Shown piece by piece: positions 10,736 through 21,371 of a stretch of 64,000 nucleotides of DNA. Below the pieces are notes generated by a model that saw only the letters and a list, made by a program, of their open reading frames with translations, searched no databases and was not told the DNA's origin. Position 1 is the first letter of the stretch. The number at the start of each line of letters is the position of its first letter. Source of the stretch: Epiperipatus broadwayi (lineage: Eukaryota; Onychophora; Udeonychophora; Euonychophora; Peripatidae). The position numbers and the translations under genes are program-made. The stretch covers positions 6,367,092 to 6,431,091 of the forward strand of contig JAQFVV010000020.1 in the NCBI GenBank assembly GCA_028023455.1, given 5' to 3'.

Positions 10736-12321
10736 TATCAATTTAAAATATATAGTTTTGCATTTTCATTTACTTTGTCTTGTATTTCCTGCCTCTTATC
10801 AATAATATGCTCACTATACTTATTGTACCAAAATCACCCTTTCCTTTATTTTGTTGTAATATCTTATGAATACAATTTATCTAAACCCTTTTGAACACTT
10901 TTTATTTTGGAAAGATTAAAATAAAGTAGTTTGGATAAATTGTATTTATACTTATTATAGCGTATTTCCATTTTATTCCTTTCATAACTCTTTGTCTGCT
11001 TGAGAAGAGTTTTAAACTAACCCTAACAATATGAATATGCCTAAAAATAGTTATCAAAGTGGTAATTATTCAAAGTCATCTTTTCATATTTGTCAACCTA
11101 TATAGTAATAACAATATAATAAAAGTCTTTAATCAGCTTTATATATTTATTCAGCATAATATGCTAATATTATGCACTTGATTGTATATTTAATGAATTT
11201 ATTAATGAAAAAAGTTGGGCTCTACATGGCAAGGAAATCACATCAATCCAAGAGCAAATGAGGTTTATTGACTGCTCATTAAGGCTCTTTTTAATAGCAT
11301 CTTAAATTAAAATACAGCACTTATTGCAATATTTAACCATAATTTATCAGTTGCAACATTCTCCGCTCCATGGAGCTTTGCTTTTCGAATTTATTTTCTA
11401 CAGAGCACAACAAACTAAAACTTTAACATAATTCTGGAAGCTCAATCATATTTAGCATATTTTGAACATTAAATTAATTATGCCTACACTGAAACAATAC
11501 TATAACCAATGCTCTGTAAAAACAATTTCTAAACTAAGAATACAATTGTCCTAAGTTAAAATATCGAAATATAATCTTGGTGATAATTTCACATAACAAT
11601 ATTAAATTGTTTTACAATAATTCTCAATTTTCCTCAAATATTTAAGGTAGAAAAGTCTCTTATTACATGCTATTACACAACATATTTTTTTTGATACAAA
11701 TCAATTGAAATCCCAAACTATTGACCCGCTTTAACAGAATTCCAATTGGCACTTGACATTTTTAATTCGATCATTTTTTATTCATATTAAAAAAGCAGTT
11801 GCATAATCTTTTAAGAAACATTACACTAAATAATTACAAGAGATTATTTACCTTTCTTTTTAAATCTTTAGAAGCATAAATTCCACATGTATTGCTTCTA
11901 GGGTGACCACTATTGCAGTTCATATGAATGATTTATCAAGCCATTGAAACCTGATATTATTGTTTATCTTCTATATATAGCCATAACAAACAAGACAATA
12001 TAGTTCCTAGATGATCTACTTCTTTATCCTTATATGTGTCGATTTCTTTTTACCTTCCAAGCTGCTGTAGACTCAAAACATCAATCTAAAAAATCTTTGT
12101 TATGACAATTAATAATAATAAAAAAACAAATTGTTTTCTATTTTTAATCAGTATATTGAAGTATTTTCAGACATGCCATTATGTGAGTAATGTATAAATA
12201 AGAATCACTTTAATTCATTGACTATATCTAGATTTCAGAATAAAAAATATAGTCCTTTTTTTCTTCTCAAATATATGAAATGTTTATGACCATTATAACT
12301 GCTTTTCTTTTTGTCATTTTT
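10736..12321. other. AT-rich stretch, no feature recognised
   Basis: No reading frame, known repeat or RNA was recognised. Slightly less A+T-rich pieces near 11340-11400 and 11880-12100 show no similarity I can name. Confidence 0.4.
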
Positions 12322-12409
12322 CCATGTGTCAAAGCATTGGCTGGGAAGCGGACCTGAGACAACTGCTTGCAAGGAAGCTGTGCTGACCACTTGGCCACCA
12401 ATGCTTGAC
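12322..12409 (-). mobile_element. tRNA-derived SINE, subfamily 1
   Basis: Read on the minus strand: GCATTGGTGGCCAAGTGGTC (A-box region), ...CTTGCAAGCAG (anticodon-like stem), then a B-box-like segment and the tail TTTGACACATGG. Same family as 34.9, 37.5 and 42.8 kb. Confidence 0.85.
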
Positions 12410-12950
12410 AATTAAATTTAACAGATAGTTAATATGTAAATTACTATCTCTTCAATGGCACCCCAACAATTTCATATGACACATTGAAAAAAAAAAAAGG
12501 GGGGGGGGGTTCCATTTAATGAGCAAAACCTTTTTCGATTGAGTATTTATTTGTTATATGCCAAACTTTTTTATTCTCAACTTACTTTCAATATTTCATT
12601 AGATATAATAATAATTCATTTTATTCTAGAACCATTTTACTATAAGTTTGAGTAAAGAAACAATAGAAGATAATTTCTTAAAAAACCCAAAACTAGTTTC
12701 TAATCATTTGCATTCTTCAGAAAAAAGTATTTTGTTTGCAACCACACATGTAGCTATCAATTGCTTTTCTTTTTATACTACAGTGGAACTATAAACTATG
12801 CTGAGAAAAGAAAAATAAAAACAAACAAACAAAAATGTAAATAAAATTTTAAAAATCCATTAAAATTTGCAAATTTTATGATATTTGAACAGCCATTTTT
12901 TCTATGATATCCGAAGAAAAATATAAACAAACAAGCAAAAATGTAAATAT

Positions 12951-13460
12951 GAGGGGATATTCAAAAGTAAGCAAAATTTTATAATAAAACACTGTTTATT
13001 TATTTTTGTTCTAAATTTAATCACTTTTAAATTACTATCCATTTGATGCAATATGCTGATCTAAATATATTTATCACTTCGAAGTAGTCCAAAAATATTT
13101 GCAAAGTGATGTCTTTTTATTACCTGCATCATTTTTTTTCATCACTTCTAAGTCTGCAAAAATAATTTTTTGAGGTATTTTTTCATTCAAGAAAATAAAA
13201 AAGTTTCACAAAGTGAGATCAAGCAAACCTGGCTGATAAATAAGCTCATTAATGCTGAATTTAATTAAAAAATGTTTCAAACTCAATGATTTGTGTGCTG
13301 ATGCTTTGTCGTGGAAAAACTTGCGGTCCTCATTTATCACAAAATGAGACATTTACATTTTACCACATTATGTAAATGTTTCAAAAGTTGCAGATAAAAT
13401 ACCTGACCACTATGAACTAATTCTGAGAGAAAAATGTCATTGTACCTGGATCTATAAATA
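12951..13460 (-). pseudogene. Mariner transposase relic (C-terminal part)
   Basis: Minus-strand reading gives SLKHFLIKFSINELI, then YQPGLLDLTL*NFFIF, corresponding to the mariner block H-x-PYSPDLAPCDFFLF with Cys turned into stop. Further along are DQHIASNG and FKSD, matching the family's C-terminal IASxGxYFEGD. LHNVVKCKCLIL near 13375 matches the region before the second catalytic Asp. The left boundary GAGGGGATATTC at 12951 resembles the terminal repeat of the related relic at 36989. Multiple stops; dead. Confidence 0.7.
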
Positions 13461-13612
13461 TTTTCTTTGCTATTATATTTGTTATGTTCCGTTCCATTAT
13501 GGATTTAAACTTAAATTTAGATGATCAGAATTGTTTTTGTTATTATAAAATTTTTAATCAAGTAAAATGACAAATTACTATTTTCTAAAACCCCACAATA
13601 ACAATATTTACT

Positions 13613-13831
13613 CATTAAGCATCACATGATCACCATCTCCTAAGATCTAGGTGCAGTGCTCTCAGATCCAAAGCTCCTCACTGACGAAGGCCACTAGCCA
13701 GAAACTAGTCTGGGGATATTGGATGAGTAGGCATTAGATAGGAATTTTATGCACAAGCCTTTTGGCATTCATTGATTACTCTGGTTGGCTTAGGGTGGCA
13801 CTCCTGTATGGAGAGTTTTGCCTTGTTTATA
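13613..13831. mobile_element. Family B short insertion, 13-bp target duplication
   Basis: Flanked by AACAATATTTACT at 13600-13612 and 13832-13844. A short minus-oriented tip (GCATCACATGATCACC) is fused directly to a plus-oriented copy starting AAGATCTAGGTGCAG and ending GGAGAGTTTTGCC. It carries the best preserved family B hammerhead-like motif. Confidence 0.8.
13674..13716 (+). ncRNA. Hammerhead-like motif of family B
   Basis: TCCTCA (stem I) - CTGACGA (core; position 7 may be any base) - A-GGC-CACTA-GCC-A (stem II) - GAAA - CTAGTC (stem III AC/GU with a UA loop, GUC cleavage site) - TGGGGA (stem I, pairs with TCCTCA with one G/U). The unusual point is an A/A opposition at the base of stem II, where natural hammerheads have a pair. 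Fold is plausible; activity uncertain. Confidence 0.55.
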
Positions 13832-13963
13832 AACAATATTTACTATTGTGAACCTCTCAAACAAATGACAAATTAATGATAATAATTTGTTTTTAACTTA
13901 CATATTCTTGATGTTTTATATTAATGCATAAGTGTTGTTTATATCATTGTCATCATCATCATC

Positions 13964-13964
<1 letters not shown>

Positions 13965-14031
<67 letters not shown>
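13965..14031. repeat. (ATT)n microsatellite
   Basis: About 22 uninterrupted ATT/TTA units, preceded by a short CATCATCATC tract. Confidence 0.97.
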
Positions 14032-14032
<1 letters not shown>

Positions 14033-15516
14033 AAATTAAGTAGATCACATTATTAAAATATTAATATAAAGTACAATAGTAGATGATTAATTTAAATCTC
14101 AAGGTTGGTTTCCAAAAAGAATGTAAAAGATCTGAAGAAATACCATAGTTGAGTAAATGAATGAGGTTTATAAAAGCAAGGTATAAAAAACTATGGATTA
14201 GAGAGAGAGAAACAACATTCGCTCAAAAAATCGTGCAATGGATTTATGGATATTTGAAAATTATGATGATTAATAAAAGAATATTTTGTTCATTGACTGT
14301 TTTTCAATAATATTAATAGTTATTTTCCTTTTCCAAATAATAATATTAACTATATTTTCCCCGACTCCCATTTATTCATCATAATAGAGGTGACTTATCT
14401 TAAATTACATATATATAAAAGAATAGAATCAAATTGAATATTGAATCTCAATTTAAATTCATAGTTTGAATAATGTCAATCAATTCCCACGCCACCCCAA
14501 ATTATTGAGACTAGAAGTACTGTAATGAGTTTCACTATAACTATCAAAGTTTCATTTTTATTTTAATAATTATATTTCTTATCACTTTTGATGGGCAACC
14601 AATATAATAAAATATTAGATTGTATTAGAAAATAAAATTATATTGAATAGCCAATCTTTCAGTTAAAAATTCTTTTACTTAATTCCATTAAATAACTCTA
14701 TTTCCATCTTGGTCAAATCTTTAAAGGTCGTTTTATATTGATTTTTTTTTTTTTTTATATCAATATAAGAAATGTCCAGTTCTTTAGATTTTGAACTATT
14801 ACATTTCTTATATAATTCTTCTGTTGAAATTTACCAAGACAACCAAATCATTTAATGACCTCTTTTATGAACAATGTGAAAAAAGGTTATAAATAAATTC
14901 TTTGGTAATAAAACTGACATAATTGAATTTCAAAATAATTCTTTTGTGTGTGAACTTAATATATATATAAATAAGGTATATGAATTTCAAAAAAATATTT
15001 TCACCATAACCCGTTTATTCAAAAGCAAATGTCAAAAACAGAATTATCTGACTAAAATATTAAACAAACATTTACGTGCTGTAATTTATTTTTATAACCA
15101 ACAAAATGTCACATGACTTTAAGTTACACAATACTTTTATACAATAAGTATGACGTAAGAGGTATGTAATATTTATTCTTAAAATATCGTGGCCTGAAGT
15201 TTAATATCGTCTTTAATTTTATTTATATATTTTACATTATGGATTTCGTCTGCTTTTTTCCCTCAATATATATACTGAATTCAATTATTAGCAGTATTAC
15301 AATGTAAATATCCTGTAGAATTAATTAGCTTATAAAAGCATACTTTTGGTTATCATAAATTACAACACCCATAATATTCATTATATTTTGAGTTGAACTT
15401 ACCAATACAACTGTTATAAAACTTCATTGAAGTATGAAAGACTGTTTAATTCAGTTTTTTCAATACCTTGTCTACCTGCTCCATATTACTCCCCCAAATT
15501 TCCTTATTCTAATAAC
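14032..15516. other. AT-rich stretch, no feature recognised
   Basis: No repeat family or reading frame recognised. A 16-T homopolymer lies at about 14741-14757, followed by ATATCAATAT. Confidence 0.4.
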
Positions 15517-15666
15517 TTATCTTATATCTAAGATTTGAAATACCAGGTATTCTTATACCTGGAGCCTAATTGTAAATATAGGGATTTGAACTCAGACTTT
15601 CAAGCCCCTTTATTATCCATATTATATTTTACTACTGATACACATGACCACACACATGCAGAAAAT

Positions 15667-15718
15667 ATAAATATACGTATTTCGTGCTAAACCAGCACTC
15701 ATCAGCTGGTCCAGATTA
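15667..15718 (-). ncRNA. Hammerhead ribozyme, family A, stem I damaged
   Basis: Minus strand: CTGATGA, perfect 5-bp stem II GTGCT/AGCAC around GGTTT, GAAA and TACGTATA. The 3' strand of stem I (normally TTGGTGATTAT) is replaced by TTTATATTTT, so stem I cannot form fully. Confidence 0.6.
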
Positions 15719-15804
15719 CCATCTTCCATACATATATAATCCATGCTCAGTTTATATTAAGATAGCAAATCCTTACACTTTAATGGATAGGCTTTAACCT
15801 ACTT

Positions 15805-15859
15805 TAACCTCCAACTGATGAGTGCTAGTTTAGCATGAAATACATATATTGGTGATTAT
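15805..15859 (+). ncRNA. Type I hammerhead ribozyme, family A, core intact
   Basis: CTGATGA at 15815-15821, stem II GTGCT/AGCAT (one G/U) around AGTTT, GAAA at 15837-15840, TACATATA for stem III and cleavage site, TTGG pairing with CCAA for inner stem I. The outer stem I partner is altered because the copy is joined here to an inverted neighbour. Confidence 0.7.
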
Positions 15860-16275
15860 TTATCTTTTCTGCATGTGTGTGGTCATATGTATCAGTAGTA
15901 TGCAATAGTGTGGATAGTAAAGGGGCTTGAAAGTCTGAGTTTAAATCCCCTATATGTACAATTAGGCTACAGCTATAAGAGTGCCTGGTATTTCAAATCT
16001 TACATATTAAGCTTGCATTCTGTCCATCCCTCTTCTATGTATTTAAATGGATAATGTCCTATGCATGAGGGGTGAGAGTGACTTGAGGTCAACATGGGCA
16101 TGGCAACAATATTGGGATCAGCATGGCATTTGGGAAATCTATCATCAGGTTTTCAATAGTATGGATGGCGAGGAGTTGGAGATTAGAAATAGGTTGAAGT
16201 CTGTCCATTAAAGTGTAAGAATGTCTTATCTTAATATAAACTGAGCACTGATTATATATATGTATAGGGGATGAG

Positions 16276-16333
16276 AGTCTGGATGAACTGACAAGTGCTG
16301 TTTTAGCATGAAATACATACATTGGTGATTATG
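16276..16333 (+). ncRNA. Damaged hammerhead, family A
   Basis: CTGACAA replaces CTGATGA (essential G8 lost); stem II GTGCT/AGCAT, GAAA and the TTGGT-GATTAT strand remain. Predicted inactive. Confidence 0.55.
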
Positions 16334-16439
16334 TATCTTTTCTGCATATGTGTGATCATGTATATCAGTAGTATGAGATAGTGTGGACAGTGAAGGGGCT
16401 TGAAAGTGTGAGTTCAAATCTCCTATATTTATCTTATAT

Positions 16440-16999
16440 TTCTTTCTAAGTTTTTTTACAATCTTATGAAATGTAATTTAAAACTTCAGTGGTTTATTTA
16501 TTGGCATATTTTGTTGTAGTTATCTTTTCCATAGTATTCCAACAAACTTTTTTATCTCAACTACATATCTCACATGTGGTCTTTTTTAAGTGTCTTATAA
16601 TCTTCTGGAATTTAATTTAAAACTTCAATTGTTTATCTAATGTTACTTTTTGTAATTAAATGTCCAGCTATTCAGTTTTAAGCCTTTGCTTTTTTCAATA
16701 ATAACACTGATTCTTGCTTGTTCTCTTATTCATATATTTCTCCTTTGATTTTCCTTGTTAAGTCTGCAGTTTTTGTAGTATTTTTTAATAAGTGCCTAAG
16801 TCTTAAATTAATAAGAAGTCTATAAATATAAAGCAAAAGGGCATAAATTATTTTAGTATTAAGTTATTTCTAGCAAAAACATTCCATATATTTTTAACTC
16901 TGAGATTCATTTTATTCATTATGTTTCCACATGTTTTAATAGTCCACTACTATCAGTTTCTTTTTTTTTTATAAAAATAGAATTTATTAGAACCTTTTG
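16440..16999. other. AT-rich, two diverged copies of a ~130-bp segment
   Basis: The words AATTTAAAACTTCA and GTTTAT recur at about 16471 and 16613, suggesting an old local duplication. Nothing else recognised. Confidence 0.4.
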
Positions 17000-17640
17000 A
17001 GACAATACTGATAAGCTTACATTATAATGACTTGTATATTCTGAAGTAGAAACTTCACATTTATATCTTCAACATTTGCTTTCTGAGAGACTGGAGCTTG
17101 AGTAACCTTTTGGTAGTATAACTTTATTCCAGATTTGATGGTGTTGCCAGTCTGGAGCCAAATTTTTTGGAATAAATGAGCATCTTCATATAGGTGTCGC
17201 AGACACTGGAAGATGCATGATTGAAGATGTATTTGCATCTGGTGATCCACACAGTAAAAGTCAAAAGAATTGACAATCTAATGTTGGCAAAGATACCATT
17301 CTTGGTTGTGGTCTGGGTTGAGCGACACATTCTTGATGATGAAGGTTCTCAGCAGACCAAGAAAAGTGCAGGAATACAATAGATGTATTGTTTTGTCCTC
17401 TGAGAAGCAGAGTTGACATTGATGGTTTAGTTTGCTGAAACCTCTTCTCCAGACAAGGAAATGGCTGGTAGGCAAAGAGGTGAGATTTAGTTTAATAAGA
17501 AACTCAATGAATTTGGGTTCTAGATGCCAGTTTTTGAATCTGCCTATTGATGATTTGTTGTTTATTTCCAGTAAGGTTTGGAGTGTGGACTGTTTTTGAT
17601 GTTTGATTTTATAAGTTTGCCAGTATGTTTTTTTCTTATT
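17000..17640 (-). pseudogene. Non-LTR retrotransposon C-terminus with zinc-knuckle-like motif
   Basis: Minus-strand reading from about 17640 gives TYWQTYKIKHQKQSTLQTLL, then IGRFKNWHLEPKF, then LTSLPTSHFLVWRRGFSK, then CQLCFSEDKTIHLLYSC: a C-x2-C-x7-H-x4-C arrangement in the position where many LINE reverse transcriptases have their C-terminal zinc-binding region. A frameshift near 17300 leads to FANIRLSILLTFTVWITRCK, the usual hydrophobic segment after it. Stops and at least two frameshifts make it a relic. The clade is not determined. It abuts an RT block of possibly another LINE just upstream. Confidence 0.6.
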
Positions 17641-18150
17641 TTCTGAAAAGCTAACGAATATTAATTTAGACTTTTACAATTTGTATTTAGTTCTACTTTT
17701 TTGATTTTATCTGATAGCTTTTATACCTTTCCTAAAACCCTGAGACATTATTTTACAAAATAACCTCAATATCTGTTAAATGTATATCATTTAATTAATC
17801 AAACTCTATTTATTTTTATTTCCTTAGCTTCCTATTTTAATTCACAAACTTTCGTAAAACTGCTGTAAAAAGTTTTGGAGATAGAGGATAACCCTGCCTT
17901 CCCTCTTATGAATATTAATCTTTTTTTTTTTTTAAAGTGTCATAGCATCGGCCGGGACGCGAACCCGCAACCCGGGCAACTGCCTGCAAGTGCAAGGCTG
18001 TCGCGCTGACCTCTCGACCACCAATGCAAGACAGAATATTAATCTTTTTAAGGTCATTATATAATTTAATAACTGCTATTGATTTTTAATAAATATCTTT
18101 CAGAATTTTTCTAATATCTTGTATCAATCATCACCATCATGCTTACAGAA
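17641..18150 (-). pseudogene. LINE reverse transcriptase relic, RTE-like, interrupted by a SINE
   Basis: Minus-strand blocks in RT order: IRKILKDIY*KSIAVIKLY then NDLKKINI before the SINE; after it REGRQGYPLSPKLFTAVLRK, matching the RT block R-G-x-RQGD-x-SPKLF; then LTDIEVIL where the catalytic ADD box should be; then QIKSKKVELN, matching SKKVGLNIN. Reading frames shift. It resembles the LINE at 26.5 kb. The SINE at 17926-18033 splits the conserved block, so it inserted after this LINE. Confidence 0.72.
17926..18033 (-). mobile_element. tRNA-derived SINE inside a LINE, 16-bp target duplication
   Basis: Flanked by GAATATTAATCTTTTT at 17910-17925 and 18034-18049. Minus strand reads GCATTGGTGGTCGAGAGGTC, ... 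, GCGGGTTCGCGTCCCGGCCG (B-box arm) then ATGCTATGACAC and a poly(A) tail seen as poly(T). The left flank lies inside a reverse transcriptase reading frame that resumes on the other side. Confidence 0.93.
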
Positions 18151-18159
18151 TCAAATTAC

Positions 18160-19171
18160 ATCTTTAAAAACCACAAATTTAATCAAAATGCGAATATATT
18201 CTCAATAGTCTTTCCTATAAAATTACTGGTATAGTTATTTCTTAATGTAAATATCGGAATATAATAATCTTGACAAAAACTCATACCATGGATGTTATGC
18301 TGACAATGTTAAATTTGTAGTAAAGAGAAATAATAATAGTAAAATTCTATATATATGATTATACTGCACATCGTCGAAATGCATTCACTTCAATAAAAGA
18401 ACGAAAGTAGCATATACATATACAAAAGAATTATATATATAGCAAGTAATTAAAGCAATTTACTGAACTCCTTATCAGACTGATTCCTTCCATATTTCAT
18501 AATCAATTATCATTACCAAGATATCATTCAGGCACTCAAATACCTAAATCTTCCCATCAGATATTACTGTTTGGTCTTCAATATAAGATTAACTAAATAT
18601 GAAATGGTTTAATAACTTGAATACATTTTCAATCAAAGATGTACACATATAGTTTGGCAGTTTATGAAACTAAAGAGTATAATGGAGGAGTGCTGTAAAT
18701 CGATTTGATTGATTATAAGATTATATAGAAGTGTGTGCTTTAATAAAGGTTTTCACAAATGAAAAATGAGAATAAATTTTTCAAGTTTTTCCATGTGAAT
18801 GCTTATTATTGGTGTTACAATGCTACAAAGCCACACACACAAGAAATGTTCCTGAAAATTCTTAGTATTGCCAATATCACATTGTTTAAAAAAAATCCAA
18901 ATTTTTTTTTGAATCTGGGGCTATCAATCTTATGATGACATTCTTTGATATTAAAGGAAGTGGGTTTTTGAAGTAAATTGGGAAGGCTATTACATATATG
19001 CTGCATGTTTAGTTGAATTTCATTTGAAATGGTCTATTTGTTAATATATGAAACCATGGTTGTGTAATAATTTTGATAAAATTTTGTTATTTGGCTAGTA
19101 TTGTAATGTTGTATGATTTTTTTATGTTATTTATAATTACAAGTATAGCTTTAGGCAGTATTTAATTATTA
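18160..19171. other. Mostly unassigned AT-rich DNA
   Basis: On the minus strand around 18810-19060 a patch reads NPLPLISKNVIIRLIAP, less A+T-driven than its surroundings and possibly from an unidentified element. It has frame breaks and no recognisable motif. Otherwise nothing seen. Confidence 0.3.
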
Positions 19172-19278
19172 TTTTTTATTTAAGTGTCATAGCATCAGTC
19201 GGAATGCGAACCCGCAACCTGGGCAACTGCCTGCAAGTGCAAGGCAGTCGCGCTGATCTCTCGACCACCAATGCAAGA
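19172..19278 (-). mobile_element. tRNA-derived SINE
   Basis: Minus strand carries the same head, anticodon-like region, B-box arm (CAGGTTGCGGGTTCGC) and ATGACAC tail as the copy at 17.9 kb. Weak target duplication TATTTAATT(A/T)TT on both sides. Confidence 0.85.
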
Positions 19279-19476
19279 CTATTTAATTTTTAAGCAATAC
19301 ATCTAATATGAGAGTAAATATGTCAGTAAAGTATGTATAATAAATAAATACATGACAATTTAATATTTAAGTATGTATAATATTTATTGTTCACCTTATT
19401 TTAATATTATGCATATTTCACTCACATATTTGCTATTTTCTCTTCTTCCTTTTCTTATATATTGATTTTTATATTT

Positions 19477-19868
19477 TACATATACCATTTTCACCTTATA
19501 CATTTCAACAATACTTTTTTTTTTATCAAACTTTATTCTTAAATAAAAAAGATAATATAAAAATAATATGTATTAAATAGTCGAATTTTAAAAGTTATAA
19601 AAATTATAATAATTTAAAATAAAATAAAATAAATAAATGTAAAAATTAAAATTAGTTAAAAGTAAAATAAATAAAATGAAATAATTATTATATAATGGTC
19701 ATGTTAAGATGTATGTTGATTATGTATACATATATATGTATTAATTGTATTATTACATATTTAGATATTGTAGCTCTGATGATGACTGCAGGACAGTCGA
19801 AACTGTAAGAATAAAGTTTGATAAAAAATAGTATTGTTGAATGTATAAGAAAGGTGAAAATGGTATGA
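19477..19868. repeat. Inverted repeat with 65-bp arms and a hammerhead-like motif
   Basis: 19477-19545 is the inverse of 19800-19868 (ATACCATTTTCACC ... GGTGAAAATGGTAT). The right arm starts inside a hammerhead-like motif; the left arm stops just short of it. The loop is plain A+T-rich DNA. Looks like two truncated, inverted copies of a Penelope terminal region. Confidence 0.75.
19773..19808 (+). ncRNA. Hammerhead-like motif
   Basis: CTGATGA at 19776-19782, perfect stem II GACTG-CAGGA-CAGTC, GAAA at 19799-19802, CTGTA as short stem III with a possible GUA cleavage site. Stem I is limited to CT/AG. Core complete, outer helix weak. Confidence 0.55.
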
Positions 19869-19901
19869 TTTTTGCTATTGTGTTAGACTATTTAATATGA
19901 A

Positions 19902-20230
19902 CCCACTAATGAGCACATGATTACCACCATTTCTTATGCTTGCTCATAACTGTTATTAAAACAGACAAAACTTTCCATACAGTAATGCTACTCAGTGTAA
20001 GCCAAAGTAATCAATGGATGCCCTGCACATAAAATCACTATCTAGTGAATATTCATTCAATATCCCCAGATCCTAAGATCTAGGTGCAGTACTCTCAGAT
20101 CCAAAGCTCCTCACTGGTGAAAGCCACAAGCTAGAAACTAGTCACTAGATAAGGATTTTATGCACAGGTCTTCTGGCATCCATTGTTAACTTTGGCTGGC
20201 AGTGAGTGGCACTACTGCATGGAGAGTTTT
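19902..20230. mobile_element. Family B insertion, 16-bp target duplication
   Basis: Flanked by GACTATTTAATATGAA at 19886-19901 and 20231-20246. Minus-oriented left half (CACATGATTACC..., CAAAACTTTCC) flips to plus at about 20068 (CCTAAGATCTAGG) and ends GGAGAGTTTT. The hammerhead-like core reads CTGGTGA and part of the 3' stem I region is deleted, so it is dead. Confidence 0.85.
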
Positions 20231-20256
20231 GACTATTTAATATGAAAATAAAGAGT

Positions 20257-20630
20257 ACAAAGAAAAACAAGCAAAATGGTATATTTAACAAATAGCACAA
20301 CTTTATTACACTGCAACTATAATTAACAAATAGTATAGAAATACAAGCTTACAAATATAAACAGTACAATCATTCAAAAACATTAAGTTAAATATAATAT
20401 TACTGACATCTGTAAATAAAGAGGTCCAGAGTACTACTATTTTACAAAGAAAAACAAGCAAAATGGTATATTTAACAAATAGCACAACTTTATTACACTG
20501 CAACTATAATTAACAAATAGTATAGAAATACAAGCTTACAAATATAAACAGTACAATCATTCAAAAACATTAAGTTAAATATAATATTACTGACATCTGT
20601 AAATAAAGAGGTCCAGAGTACTGCTATTTT
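20257..20630. repeat. Recent 187-bp tandem duplication
   Basis: 20257-20443 and 20444-20630 are almost identical, from ACAAAGAAAAACAAGC to GTCCAGAGTACT. No coding potential or similarity to another repeat here was recognised. The near identity implies a recent event, or an assembly artefact. Confidence 0.92.
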
Positions 20631-20634
20631 ATCA

Positions 20635-21323
20635 CCATACTTTTTACTATTAAAGAAACACTACAAAGTATAAAAAAAATTAAATAACAAATTGTACAAC
20701 TAAACAAGGTACTATAAAAAAGTAATGTGTCTTTCTTTTTCATTTGTTCTAATGAGGGAAAATGTTTATACAAATCACGAGGTCATAAATGACTCTATTC
20801 ACTTATCTATTGTTAATTTCATTGTTCAAAAAACTGCAGAATAAAATGTAATTTTCTCAGAATATTTATCTTTGGTATTATTTATTAAGAAAACTAAAAA
20901 AAACATACATCCGTGATTGTTCTTCAAATGAATAGTGAGGGCAACTGTTTGGACAAATCACGATGTCACAAATCTTATTCACTTATTTGCTCTTCATATT
21001 ATATGTATTTAAATATAAAATGTTCATATGTTTATTAGTTATATCATTTTAATATATCCATATTTTATTCACATATCTACTATATGTTATCACTTAGTAC
21101 ATCTGTAGTGATTTGATAACTCCCTTACATTTGGAAAATGTCCCTGAGTGCACACTAAATTGGTACCAATATGTGTATATGTTTACAGAATATTACTTGT
21201 ATTGTATGTAACAATATATTTATTTATAGAAAAAATATTTCTATAGTACATTACATGTTAAATATAATAATTAAATATTTTTAAAATAATTTATTGAAGA
21301 TTTATATTACAATCAGATAGTAC

Positions 21324-21371
<48 letters not shown>

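Larger units (their letters stand above)
15528..16428. mobile_element. Family A inverted/tandem multimer, 11-bp target duplication
   Basis: Flanked by TTATCTTATAT (15517-15527 and 16429-16439). Positions 15529-15718 are a minus copy whose inverse is 15811-16002, giving a palindrome with ~190-bp arms. A second plus copy follows directly. Core strands at 15815 and 16288 are 473 bp apart, which defines the monomer length. Three hammerheads: 15667-15718 (minus), 15805-15859 (plus, best), 16276-16333 (plus, damaged core). The whole array lies inside one target duplication, so it inserted as a multimer. Confidence 0.8.
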
